59,923 nt of DNA from CAZAEL01 sp964484135. GTDB taxonomy: Bacteria > Elusimicrobiota > Elusimicrobia > FEN-1173. The notes below the pieces were generated by a model. The model worked only from the letters and a program-made list of their open reading frames with translations. It ran no database searches and was not told the DNA's origin. Location: assembly GCA_964484135.1 (NCBI GenBank), contig CAZAEL010000009.1, forward strand, positions 1-59,923. The letters are read 5' to 3'. Each line of letters starts with the position of its first letter. Position 1 is the stretch's first letter. This document shows positions 25,496-34,112 of this stretch, piece by piece. The translations under genes and the position numbers were made by a program.

Positions 25496-27543
25496 CCTCC
25501 GCGCCGCCCTGTCCTCCCTGCTGGATCTGCGGCGAACCCGGCCGCCGGCCCCGCTTTTCCCTGCGGGGGGAAACCCTCCTGTCCTGCCCCGGCTGCGGCC
25601 TGGTGCACCGCTGGCCCCTCCCTTCGCCGGACGGACGGCTGAAGGAGGTCCGGACCCGGGAAAACGTCCCTTCCGAATACGCGCAAAAACAGCTGGAGAG
25701 CAAAAAGCCCCTCCGTCGGTGGCAGCTGCGGCGCATCCAGGAGCTGTCTCCCGCCGGAAAAATTCTGGACGTGGGCTGCGGCTTCGGGTTTTTTCTGCAG
25801 GAAGCGCGCCAGGCCGGCTGGGAGGTCCAAGGGATCGAGGTCTCGCCGCCGGAGCAAAGGTACGCGGCCGGGACGTTGGCTTTGCCCGTCCAAGACAAGC
25901 CCCTGGAAGAGGCCGGACTGCCGGACGACTCTTTTGACGTGGTCACCCTGTGGGAGGTGGCCGAAGTCGTGGCCGATCCCTGGAAAATGTTCTCGGAGGC
26001 TTTCCGCGTCCTCAAGCCCGGCGGCTGGCTCTGGCTGAGGGCCAACAACGCCCGGTTTCATTTGCCGGCCCTGTGGTGGGAACAACGTCCGCCCCTGTCA
26101 TGGCTGGGGCTCAGGCCGGGCATCTTCCACTTGTACGGTTTCAGCCCCGCCTCCCTGGAACAGGCCCTTCGGCGAAAAGGGTTCCAAAACACAAGCAGCC
26201 TTCCCTCGCCCGCCACCGCCGGGGACCCCTATGGCCAGGGCGGTCTCCTGGGCCCGCTCGCGGTGCGGGCCGGAAAGTTCGCGGCCACGGCGCTTTCCCA
26301 AATCCTTTACGGCCCGACGGGGCAGGTCCTTTCTCCCGCCTTTGTCACGCGGGCCCAAAAACCCCGCAGGAACCCCTTGATCGTCCATTTGATCACCCGT
26401 CTCGAAAGCGGCGGGTCCGCGGAGAACGTCGTCTATTCCGCGCAAAAGGTCTCTCCCGCCCGTTATGATTCCCTGCTCATGGCCGGCCCGTCCGCCCGGC
26501 CGACCCCTCTCCTCCGAAACGCCCATCTCCCGATCCCCGAACTGCGACGGGAAATCCGCCCCTGGGAGGACTTCAAAACCCTTCTGTCGCTGCGCCGCCG
26601 TTTCAAGGCCCTGGCCCCCCGCATCGTGCACACCCACACCTCCAAGGCGGGCGTCCTGGGACGATGGGCGGCTTTCTTCGCCCGCGTGCCCTGCATCGTC
26701 CACACCCCCCATGGCCACGTTTTTTACGGTTACTTCGGCCCGTTGAAGAGCCGCTTCTACGCCTGGCTGGAAAAAATCACGGCCCGGATCACCCATCGCC
26801 TGGCGGCGCTGACCGACGGGGAGAGGGAAGAATCCCTGGCCTGGGGCGTGGGACACCGGGACCAATGGCGCGTGGTCCACAGCGGCGTGGCGTGGGACGA
26901 GACGGCGGTCCGCGACCGGGAGGCCCTGCGCCGTTCGGTCCGCGAACGTTGGGGGATGCCGCCACAGTCCCTTGTGGTGGGCACGGTGTGCCGCCTGGAG
27001 CCGGTGAAGGGCGCCAAACACCTGGCCGAGGCGGCAAGGCTCTTGTTGAGCGGACCGTCCCTCTCCGAGAAACCCCTCTATTTCCTGTTCGTGGGGGACG
27101 GGGCGGAAAGACCTGCGGTGGAAAAAATCCGGGCGAGCCTGCCGTCCCCCGCGCGCTTGATCTTGGCCGGCCACCAGACGGACGTGCTCCCTTTCATGGC
27201 CGCCATGGACGTGTACGCCCAGCCCTCCCTCAACGAGGGCATGGGCAAGACCCTGATCCAGGCCCAGGCCCTGGGCCTGCCGATCGTGGCCAGCCGGGTC
27301 GGCGGCGTTCCGGACGCGGCGCCGGAAAACGTTTCGGCCCTGCTTGTGCCGCCCGCGGACCCGACGGCCCTGGCCGGGGCCATCGAAAAACTGCTCAAAG
27401 ATCCGGCCCTGGCCCGTCAAATGGGCGAGCGCGGCCGGGCCTGGGTCGCGGAACCCGTGGAAGGACACCCCCGCTTCAGCGTGGAGCGGATGGTTTTTCT
27501 GCTGGAAAAATTATATGACGAACTGCTTTATGGAAAATCGTAA
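25492..27543 (+). CDS. Fusion: zinc-ribbon methyltransferase + glycosyltransferase family 4
   Basis: 683 aa from the ATG at 25492. The N-terminal half (~1-285) has a Cys ribbon (CPPCWICGE, then CPGCGLVHRWPLP) and a SAM-binding motif (ILDVGCGFGFFLQEA), resembling the stand-alone protein at 12500. The C-terminal half (~300-683) is a GT4 enzyme: HLITRLESGGSAENVVYSA, HTHTSKAGVLGRWAAFFA, HTPHGHVFYGYF, VGTVCRLEPVKG and SLNEGMGKTLIQAQALGLPIV. There is no stop or start between the halves. It may glycosylate and methylate the same residue, for example as a chain-capping enzyme; this is inference. Confidence 0.85.
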   Translation: MTSAPPCPPCWICGEPGRRPRFSLRGETLLSCPGCGLVHRWPLPSPDGRLKEVRTRENVPSEYAQKQLESKKPLRRWQLRRIQELSPAGKILDVGCGFGFFLQEARQAGWEVQGIEVSPPEQRYAAGTLALPVQDKPLEEAGLPDDSFDVVTLWEVAEVVADPWKMFSEAFRVLKPGGWLWLRANNARFHLPALWWEQRPPLSWLGLRPGIFHLYGFSPASLEQALRRKGFQNTSSLPSPATAGDPYGQGGLLGPLAVRAGKFAATALSQILYGPTGQVLSPAFVTRAQKPRRNPLIVHLITRLESGGSAENVVYSAQKVSPARYDSLLMAGPSARPTPLLRNAHLPIPELRREIRPWEDFKTLLSLRRRFKALAPRIVHTHTSKAGVLGRWAAFFARVPCIVHTPHGHVFYGYFGPLKSRFYAWLEKITARITHRLAALTDGEREESLAWGVGHRDQWRVVHSGVAWDETAVRDREALRRSVRERWGMPPQSLVVGTVCRLEPVKGAKHLAEAARLLLSGPSLSEKPLYFLFVGDGAERPAVEKIRASLPSPARLILAGHQTDVLPFMAAMDVYAQPSLNEGMGKTLIQAQALGLPIVASRVGGVPDAAPENVSALLVPPADPTALAGAIEKLLKDPALARQMGERGRAWVAEPVEGHPRFSVERMVFLLEKLYDELLYGKS

Positions 27544-28993
27544 ACCGCTTGTCAAAAAACTGGTTCCATTCGTCGTCACCGGCGCCCTCCTGGCGTCTTT
27601 GGGGGCCCGTTCCCGCGGCGCGGAGGAAAAAACCCCGCCGCCCTTTCAGCGCCTGGTCGCGGTGACCCACATCCATTCCCTCATCAGCCCCCACGGCCGC
27701 GCCTCTTTGCAGGCCATCGCCTCCCTGGCCGCCAAGCGGAACATCGACGTGCTCATCCCCACGGACCGTTTTCTGGAGCGGTGGGAATACGGCCTGCCTC
27801 CCTTGAGCGGCCTGCTCCGGATGTCCCTGTATCGGACCTGCGTCCTGAAGTTCGGGCCCCAAAAGTACCTCAACATCCTGGACAAAATCCGCCGGGACCA
27901 GCCTTCCCTGCTGATCATCCCCGGTCTGGAAACCCCCATTTCCTATTATTGGACCGGCCATCCGGCCAAGCGGAACCTGACCCTGCACGACCCCCAGCGC
28001 CATCTCCTGGTGCTCGGGCTGGGCCGGGCCGAAGACATGGAAAGCCTGCCCGTGCTGTCCCACCCCAGGCTGGGCGCCGTGGACTGGAAACGGCTGGTCC
28101 TTCCGGCCCTGACCGCGGCCGCGGGGTTGGCCCTCATGATCCGCTGGCCGGCCGGCCTCCTGGTGGCGGTCCTGGGCCTGGGGTGGGGGATCAACCAGCG
28201 GCCCTTCCGCCGCCTGCCGGACGCCTTTTCCCTGTACGCCCGCAACGGGTACGACGCCGCCCAGATCCTCATCGACCGGGTCAACGCCCGCGGCGGGCTC
28301 ACGGTCTGGGCGCACCCCGAAGCCACCAACTTCGCGGAGCCCCAGAAGTTTTTCCGTTCCGTGTCCATGCAGACCGCGCCCTACCCGGAGGCCGTCCTGG
28401 AAACCAGGGACCACACGGGTTTCGCCTATTTCTGGGAGGGGACGAAGGCCGTCGGCGCGCCGGGCGGGTTTTGGGACCAGGCCCTCCGGGAGCACGCGGA
28501 AGGGCGCCGCGCCCGGCCGCCCTGGGCCTTCGCGGAGCTGGACTGGAGCGAGGAAGGCCGGGCCGGTCTGACCCTGGACAAGGCCCAGAACGTGCTCTGG
28601 GTCCGGGAAAAAACAGAGGCCGCGGTCCTGGAGGCCTTCCGCGCCGGGCGCTTCTACGCCGCCATCCAGGAACCCGGCCATGAAGTTTCGTTGGAGACAT
28701 GGCGGGTTCAAACGCCGGCGGCCGCGGCGGTTTCAGGGGAAAAAATCCCTTGGACGGAGGGCGCCACGCTGGCGGTGTCCCTGAAGGGCCCCGCCTCCCC
28801 TGAAAAATCCCATGTCCGATACGTCACCCTGGTGCGCAACGGCCGGATTTGGCGGGAATATCAGGACGCCGACGGGGGGGAAAGGACATTCCCGCTTCCC
28901 GCGCCGGAAGGGAGCATGGACTTTTACAGGCTGTTTTTGAAAGAGGAAAGCCACTCCTTCATCGCCTCCAACCCCATTTTCGTGGCGCGCTAA
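27530..28993 (+). CDS. Exported PHP-like metal-dependent phosphoesterase with internal hydrophobic segment
   Basis: 487 aa from the ATG at 27530, overlapping the previous gene by 14 nt. Signal sequence (LVPFVVTGALLASLGARSRG). The PHP pattern is recognisable: VTHIHSLISPHGRASLQAI, then NIDVLIPTDRF where TDH is normal, LIIPGLE, GGLTVWAHPE and a final EAFRAGRFYAAI. Several metal ligands are changed (TDR for TDH). A hydrophobic stretch of ~40 residues (LPALTAAAGLALMIRWPAG onward, ~195-230) interrupts the domain and could be a membrane hairpin. Probably periplasmic and membrane-attached; hydrolase activity is uncertain. Confidence 0.65.
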   Translation: MENRKPLVKKLVPFVVTGALLASLGARSRGAEEKTPPPFQRLVAVTHIHSLISPHGRASLQAIASLAAKRNIDVLIPTDRFLERWEYGLPPLSGLLRMSLYRTCVLKFGPQKYLNILDKIRRDQPSLLIIPGLETPISYYWTGHPAKRNLTLHDPQRHLLVLGLGRAEDMESLPVLSHPRLGAVDWKRLVLPALTAAAGLALMIRWPAGLLVAVLGLGWGINQRPFRRLPDAFSLYARNGYDAAQILIDRVNARGGLTVWAHPEATNFAEPQKFFRSVSMQTAPYPEAVLETRDHTGFAYFWEGTKAVGAPGGFWDQALREHAEGRRARPPWAFAELDWSEEGRAGLTLDKAQNVLWVREKTEAAVLEAFRAGRFYAAIQEPGHEVSLETWRVQTPAAAAVSGEKIPWTEGATLAVSLKGPASPEKSHVRYVTLVRNGRIWREYQDADGGERTFPLPAPEGSMDFYRLFLKEESHSFIASNPIFVAR

Positions 28994-29081
28994 AGGCCCC
29001 GGAAAACCCATCCGGGCAAATCTCTTATTTCCGTCACCCCGTTTATGATCTTTCCTCTCTAAAAATCGCGCTTTTTATCCC

Positions 29082-29110
29082 TTGCCGGTATCCGCCGGTC
29101 AAGGTATATT
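29082..29110 (+). promoter_or_regulatory. Promoter upstream of the NHL surface protein
   Basis: TTGCCG (29082-29087), 17-nt spacer, TATATT (29105-29110), in a short AT-rich stretch of the 124-nt gap 28994-29117. The predicted start falls at or next to the ATG at 29118, so the transcript would be almost leaderless. An imperfect GC hairpin lies near 28996-29020 but has no T-run. Confidence 0.5.
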
Positions 29111-29117
29111 TAAAAGG

Positions 29118-31577
29118 ATGGAGCGCCGCGCCCTTCCGCCCTTGTTCCTGTTGCTCGCCCTGGGAATCATCCAAAACGCCCGGGCCTTTTACACCAACCA
29201 GTCCGCGGACACGGTCCTCGGACAGCCGGGTTTCACGACCGGCCTGTCCAACCGGGGCAACGCCTCCCCGGACAGCAACACCTTCAACTTTCCCTTCAAC
29301 ATCAGCACGGCCACGGGCGGGCGGTTCTTCGTGGCGGACCGCAGCAACCACCGGGTCCTCATCTACAACAGCGTCCCCACGGGCGTGGGAACGGCCACGG
29401 CGGACTTGGTTTTGGGCCAATCCAATTTCACTTCCAACAACTCAGGCACCTCCGCCACCGCCCTCAAAAACCCCCACGCGGTTTTTTACGACGGCACCCG
29501 CCTGTACGTGGCGGATTCCGGGAACAACCGGGTGCTGATCTGGAACTCCCTGCCCACCTCCAACGGCCAGGCCGCGGACGTGGTCGTCGGCCAGCCGGAC
29601 TTCGACACGGGGACCGCCAACACCGGCGGCGTGGCCGCCAACCGGCTGAACTTTCCCAACGAGGTGTTCGTGGCCTCCACCTCCCTTTCCTCCACCACGT
29701 TCTTCATCTCGGACGCCTCCAACCACCGGGTCCTCATCTTCAAAGCCATCCCCGACGATTCCACCGACATGGCCGACATCGTTCTCGGCCAGTCCAATTT
29801 CACCAACGCCAGCGCCAACCAGGGCGGCGCGGCCAACAACAACACCCTGAACCTGCCCAACGGCCTCTATTCCGACGGCCAGCGCCTCCTCATTTCGGAC
29901 TACGACAACAACCGCGTGCTGGTCTTCAACGCCGTGCCCTCCACCCACAACGTGGGCGCGGACAAGGTCATCGGCCAGACCGGCTTCACCACCGGCTCCG
30001 CCAACCAGGACGGCGGCGCGGCCAACGCCAACACCCTGAGCCAGCCGGTTGACATCCTTGTGACCAACGACCGCCTGTTCGTTTCGGAACGGAACCACCG
30101 GGTCCTGATCTTCGACAACTTCTCCCAACTGGCCTCGGCCAACGCCTCCGCCAGCGTGGTGCTGGGCCAGTCCAACATGGCCGGGACCTCCGCCAACCCC
30201 GGCGGCGCCATCTCCGCCAACCGCTTCGGCAACGAGCTGTCCCACATCGCCCTGGCCGGCGGGCGGTTGTACGTGGCCGACTCCAGCAACCACCGCGTCC
30301 TGGCCTTTGAGGACACCTTCGGCGTGTACTCCGTGTCGCCTTCTTCCGCGCTGATCGGCGACCTGGTCTCCCTGACGATCACGGGCGACGACTTTTTGTC
30401 CGGCTCCGTGGTCCGGCTCACCAAATCCGGGGAAACGCCCGTCACCGCCACGAACGTGTCCGTGGCCAGCAAGACCATCACCGCCACCCTGGACCTGACC
30501 AACCAGCCGGCCGGTGTCTGGAACGTGGTGGTGTCCTCCGGGTCCAAGAGCTTCACCGTGGCGGACGGCTTCACCATCCTGGCCTTCTCCGTCAGCGAGG
30601 TGATCCCCAACTTCGGGTACAAAAACAGCTCCCTCACCGTGGTGGTGAAGGGCTCCCGCTTCGTCCAAAACGCCGTTCCAAAACTCCGTAAATCCGGCCA
30701 ACCGGACGTCACCGCCACAAGCGTCTCGCTCTCCAGCAACACCCAGCTCCAGGGGACCTTCAACCTGGCGGACAAGGCCCTGGGCCTCTGGGACGTGGTG
30801 GTGTCTTCCGGCCCGAACGAAGGGGCGCTGGCCAGTTCCTTCCTGGTCACGCGCCTGCCGCGTTTCACCATCAACCCCGAGGCCTCGGCCACCCTGGGCT
30901 CCGGCGGCGGCACCATCCTGATCGCGGTGTCGCCCAACGGACTGGCCGGCACCAAGCTCATCGTCCCTTCCGGCGCCATCCCGGCCAACATCTCCCTGGA
31001 CATCAGCGTGGGCGGGGTGCAGGACCCGCCCGAACTGCCCGACGGGTTCGTGTTCGTCAAAACCCCGGTGGACCTGAGCCCCTCCGGCATGCAGTTCGAC
31101 GCTGATTTCAACCTGGAGATCCCTTACTCGGACGACGACCTGGACGAGCTGGGCATCCAGGACGCCTCCACCCTCCGGGCCCACGCGTACGACGAAGAAA
31201 CCGGCCGATGGACGGCGCTGACCCCTTCGGTGGACGCGGCCAACAAAAAGGCCACCCTCGCCTCCGACCACTTCTCGTTCTATGCTTTGACCGCTCCCGT
31301 TCCTTCGGACCTGGCGTCCGTGGATTATTTTCCCAACCCCTTTCGGCCCTCACAGGGCCACACCCAGGTGCGGTTCATCCAGCTCCCCCGGGACACCACC
31401 GTCAGGATTTTCACCCTGGCCGGGGAGCTGGTCCGCACCCTGTCGGACCAGTCCACGGGCGCCGCGGCCTGGGACGGGCTGAACGAGGACGGCAAAACCG
31501 TGGTCAGCGGGGTGTACCTGATCCGCTTTGATTCCTCCGACGGCCATTCCCTCCGGAAATTGGCGGTGGAGCGATGA
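29118..31577 (+). CDS. NHL-repeat surface protein with IPT/TIG-like domains and FlgD-like C-terminus
   Basis: 819 aa, ATG 29118 preceded by TAAAAGG. Signal peptide (LFLLLALGIIQNARA). Residues ~20-405 are NHL-type blades with a recurrent FVADRSNHRVLIYN / DLVLGQSNFT pattern. Two TIG/IPT-like beta domains follow (~410-585), then a ZU5-like region (LIVPSGAIPANISL; SDHFSFYALTA). The end is a FlgD-like/Por-sorting-like domain (VDYFPNPFRPSQG, VRIFTLAGELVRTL, SGVYLIRFDSSDG, KLAVER). The ZU5-plus-FlgD layout matches the truncated protein at the left edge of the window. Probably a secreted adhesin or binding protein. The PorV-like gene behind it overlaps by 4 nt. Confidence 0.85.
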   Translation: MERRALPPLFLLLALGIIQNARAFYTNQSADTVLGQPGFTTGLSNRGNASPDSNTFNFPFNISTATGGRFFVADRSNHRVLIYNSVPTGVGTATADLVLGQSNFTSNNSGTSATALKNPHAVFYDGTRLYVADSGNNRVLIWNSLPTSNGQAADVVVGQPDFDTGTANTGGVAANRLNFPNEVFVASTSLSSTTFFISDASNHRVLIFKAIPDDSTDMADIVLGQSNFTNASANQGGAANNNTLNLPNGLYSDGQRLLISDYDNNRVLVFNAVPSTHNVGADKVIGQTGFTTGSANQDGGAANANTLSQPVDILVTNDRLFVSERNHRVLIFDNFSQLASANASASVVLGQSNMAGTSANPGGAISANRFGNELSHIALAGGRLYVADSSNHRVLAFEDTFGVYSVSPSSALIGDLVSLTITGDDFLSGSVVRLTKSGETPVTATNVSVASKTITATLDLTNQPAGVWNVVVSSGSKSFTVADGFTILAFSVSEVIPNFGYKNSSLTVVVKGSRFVQNAVPKLRKSGQPDVTATSVSLSSNTQLQGTFNLADKALGLWDVVVSSGPNEGALASSFLVTRLPRFTINPEASATLGSGGGTILIAVSPNGLAGTKLIVPSGAIPANISLDISVGGVQDPPELPDGFVFVKTPVDLSPSGMQFDADFNLEIPYSDDDLDELGIQDASTLRAHAYDEETGRWTALTPSVDAANKKATLASDHFSFYALTAPVPSDLASVDYFPNPFRPSQGHTQVRFIQLPRDTTVRIFTLAGELVRTLSDQSTGAAAWDGLNEDGKTVVSGVYLIRFDSSDGHSLRKLAVER

Positions 31578-32512
31578 GAAAGCTCCTGGTTTTGGCCCTC
31601 CTCTTCGGCCTCGTCCCGCCAAGCCGGGCCTTTTTCGGGCCCCGGGACAAGGGCACGGCCGCGGCCCAGTTCTTAAAGTTGGGGGCCGGGGCCCGGGGGC
31701 TGGGCATGGGGGAGGCGCTGACACTCGCGTCGGAGGACGCGGGCGCGCTGTACTGGAACCCCGCGGCCCTGACCCAGATCCCGGCGGTCAACGACGTCCT
31801 CTTCATGCACAGCGCGTACCTGGACACCTTGACCCATGACTACGGAGCGTACGCCCGCAAGATCGGCGGCGTGGTCCTGGGCGTTTCGGGCCAGTCCCTG
31901 TCCGTGGGCGACATCGAGCGCAAGGACGCCTCCGGCAACGCGGAGGGACGCTTTTCTCCCTATGACGCGGCCGCGGCCCTGGCCGTGGCCGGAAAAAAAG
32001 ACATGGGGGGAAAGGGGACCTCCTGCGCCTTCGGCCTGACCGTGAAAGGCATCGCGTCCCGCATCACGCGGCGGGCCAACACCGGGGCGCTGGACGCGGG
32101 GTTCATCCTGTCCCTGGATCCCGGCCAAAGGGTCCGCGTGGGCGCGGCGGTCCAGAACCTGGGGCCGGGGCTGAAGTACGACCAACGGACCGAGCCCCTG
32201 CCCACGGCCGTCAAGGTGGGGGCCGCCCTCAGGCCCGCGGACACCTGGCTCCTGGCCCTGGACATGGCCTCCTGGCGGGACAACGGGACCCTCTGGGCCC
32301 TGGGCACGGAAAAATCCTTTCCCAACCGCTCCGGCTGGACGCCCCGCCTGCGGTTCGGTTTCAACACCCGGGCGGCCCAGGATTTGGAAGGCTGGGCCGG
32401 CGCCAGCTTCGGCCTGGGCGTGGGCTTCCGCGGACTTTCCCTGGATTATGCCCTGGTGCCCTACGACGACCTGGGGACCGCCCACCACATGTCCCTGGGC
32501 TGGGGGTTTTGA
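31574..32512 (+). CDS. PorV/PorQ-family outer-membrane protein
   Basis: 312 aa. Signal peptide (LVLALLFGLVPPSRAFF), then the family start GTAAAQFLKLGAGARGLGMG and LYWNPAALTQIP, with alternating beta strands to the end and a final aromatic (GWGF), typical of an outer-membrane barrel. It is compact compared with the relative at 1431 because it lacks the C-terminal extra domain. Translationally coupled to the NHL/FlgD-like protein. A substrate-binding or shuttle role by analogy with PorV is inferred. Confidence 0.82.
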   Translation: MRKLLVLALLFGLVPPSRAFFGPRDKGTAAAQFLKLGAGARGLGMGEALTLASEDAGALYWNPAALTQIPAVNDVLFMHSAYLDTLTHDYGAYARKIGGVVLGVSGQSLSVGDIERKDASGNAEGRFSPYDAAAALAVAGKKDMGGKGTSCAFGLTVKGIASRITRRANTGALDAGFILSLDPGQRVRVGAAVQNLGPGLKYDQRTEPLPTAVKVGAALRPADTWLLALDMASWRDNGTLWALGTEKSFPNRSGWTPRLRFGFNTRAAQDLEGWAGASFGLGVGFRGLSLDYALVPYDDLGTAHHMSLGWGF

Positions 32513-32517
32513 CCTTG

Positions 32518-32578
32518 ACCCCATCACCCGCCTCGGAACCGCAGGTTCCGCCTATGGCGGAAAGGCGGGTGATGGGGT
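32518..32578. repeat. Perfect 16-bp inverted repeat with nested hairpins
   Basis: ACCCCATCACCCGCCT (32518-32533) pairs exactly with AGGCGGGTGATGGGGT (32563-32578). The 29-nt interior holds two smaller palindromes (GGAACC-gca-GGTTCC and CCGCC-tat-GGCGG). There is no T-run, so it is not a standard terminator. The right arm supplies most of the GTG start of the WbqC gene. Likely a mobile or REP-like element. Confidence 0.75.
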
Positions 32579-33275
32579 GATCCTCGCCGCCCACCAGCCC
32601 CAGTATTTGCCCTGGCTGGGATATTTTCATAAGATGGCCTCCTGCGACGTGTTCGTGTACCTGGACGACGTGCAGTACAAGAAACGGGAGTTCCAGAACC
32701 GCAACAAGATCCGCGTCAAGGAAGGGGTCCAGTGGCTGACCGTGCCGGTGATCACCAAGGGCCATTACGACCAGGCCATCTCGGAGGTCCGCGTTGACCC
32801 CACCTCGGCCTGGGCCAAGGACCATTGGACCGCCGTCAAGCTGGCCTACGCCAAGGCGTCCTTTTTCCCGGCGTACGCCCAGGAATTGGAATCCTTTTAT
32901 CGGCGCCCCTGGACGCGCCTCTCCGACATGAGCCGGACCCTGATCGATTTCCATCGCCGCGTCCTGAACATCTCCACCCCCGTCCGCCTGTCCTCCGAGT
33001 TCTCCCTGACCACGGCCAAAACCCAACGGCTCCTGGACCTTTGCCGGGCCCTGGGCGCGGACACGTATCTGTCCGGACAGGGCGCCCGGGACTACCTGGA
33101 GGAAGACCTCTTCGAAAAGGCCGGCGTGCGGCTCGTGTACCAGGATTTTTCCCATCCCCGCTACGCCCAGGTCCATGAGCCTTTCGAGTCCCATCTGGCC
33201 GCCCTGGACCTGGTCCTGAACCACGGACCGGCCGGCGCCGACATTCTGATGGGACGGGCCGCGAAAGGACGATAG
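32577..33275 (+). CDS. WbqC family protein
   Basis: 232 aa from the GTG at 32577. The frame is open further upstream but only through the inverted repeat. N-terminal family signature ILAAHQPQYLPWLGYFHK, then CDVFVYLDDVQYKKREFQNR and WLTVPVITKG. WbqC-like proteins occur in O-antigen/EPS loci and are linked to sugar modification, but the biochemical activity is not settled. The gene follows the PorV-like gene and precedes the ExeA-like ATPase by 2 nt. Confidence 0.85.
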   Translation: MILAAHQPQYLPWLGYFHKMASCDVFVYLDDVQYKKREFQNRNKIRVKEGVQWLTVPVITKGHYDQAISEVRVDPTSAWAKDHWTAVKLAYAKASFFPAYAQELESFYRRPWTRLSDMSRTLIDFHRRVLNISTPVRLSSEFSLTTAKTQRLLDLCRALGADTYLSGQGARDYLEEDLFEKAGVRLVYQDFSHPRYAQVHEPFESHLAALDLVLNHGPAGADILMGRAAKGR

Positions 33276-33277
33276 CC

Positions 33278-34084
33278 GTGTACGAAACCCACTGGGGATT
33301 GTCCCTCAAACCCTTCGAGAACACGCCGGACCCGCGCTTCCTGTACCACGCCCCCCAGCACGAGGAGGGCCTGAGCCGCCTGCTGTACGTGGTGCGGGAG
33401 GGGAAGGGGGCGGGCCTCCTGACCGGGGTGTACGGCTGCGGCAAGACGCTGCTCGGCCGCACCCTGCTGAGGGAGCTCGAACAGGACGTGTACCGCGTCG
33501 CCTTCGTGACCAACCCGCGGCTGGACGACGTGGAGTTGCTGCGGCTGGTGGCCCACGGCCTGGGCGCGCCGGACCTGCCCACGCGCAAGGCCGACGTGCT
33601 GGTGGCCCTGGAGAAGATCTTCCAGGAAAACCTGCGGGACGGGCGCAAGACCGTGGTGGTGGTGGACGAGGCCCACGCCATCGAGGACCCGCGCCTCTTC
33701 GAGGAGCTGCGGCTCCTGCTCAACTTCCAGCTGGAGGACCGCTTCCTCCTGACCCTGCTCCTGATGGGTCAGCCGGAATTGGGGCCCAAGGTGGACGCCA
33801 ACAAACAGCTTGCCCAGCGCCTGGCCATGCGTTATCATCTGGAAGGGCTCTCCGCCGCCGACGTGCGGGGCTACGTGGAGCACCGCCTCCGCATCGCCGG
33901 CGCCGCCAGGCCCCTTTTCACCCCGGAAGCGGTGCAAATGATTTTCGAGCGTTCCGGCGGCATCCCGCGCCGGATCAACCACATCTGCGATCTGAGCCTT
34001 CTGACCGGGTACGGAAAGTCCGCGGCCGTGGTGGACCGGGACATCGCGCGGGAGGCCATCGAAAGCCTGGGGGGCGGCGCGTGA
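33278..34084 (+). CDS. ExeA/GspA-like AAA ATPase (exosortase-locus type)
   Basis: 268 aa, GTG start 2 nt after the previous stop. YETHWGLSLKPFENTPDPRF is the family N-terminus. Walker A GVYGCGKT (~48-55), Walker B TVVVVDEAHAIED, sensor-like LLLMGQPELG, and a C-terminal arginine region with GGIPRRINHICDLSLL. The same ATPase type accompanies XrtA/PEP-CTERM EPS loci in other bacteria, but no exosortase gene is present in this window. Probably couples ATP hydrolysis to envelope assembly; partner unknown. Confidence 0.85.
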   Translation: MYETHWGLSLKPFENTPDPRFLYHAPQHEEGLSRLLYVVREGKGAGLLTGVYGCGKTLLGRTLLRELEQDVYRVAFVTNPRLDDVELLRLVAHGLGAPDLPTRKADVLVALEKIFQENLRDGRKTVVVVDEAHAIEDPRLFEELRLLLNFQLEDRFLLTLLLMGQPELGPKVDANKQLAQRLAMRYHLEGLSAADVRGYVEHRLRIAGAARPLFTPEAVQMIFERSGGIPRRINHICDLSLLTGYGKSAAVVDRDIAREAIESLGGGA

Positions 34085-34105
34085 CCCCCTTGGCGGAAAA
34101 GGGGG
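34085..34105 (+). other. Small hairpin in the 28-nt gap before the PIG-L gene
   Basis: CCCCCTT (34085-34091) and AAGGGGG (34099-34105) with a 7-nt loop and no T-run. It lies just before the GTG at 34113, so it could modulate initiation of the deacetylase or be neutral. Confidence 0.35.
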
Positions 34106-34112
34106 ACTCCCA

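Noticed and set aside
28994..29040. Possible terminator after the PHP-like gene (GC-rich imperfect stem near 28996-29020).
   Set aside because: Arms match poorly and no T-run follows; the evidence is too weak to list as a feature.
34085..34105. Hairpin before the PIG-L gene as a transcription terminator.
   Set aside because: Stem is only 7 bp, no T-run follows and the surrounding genes look like one operon.
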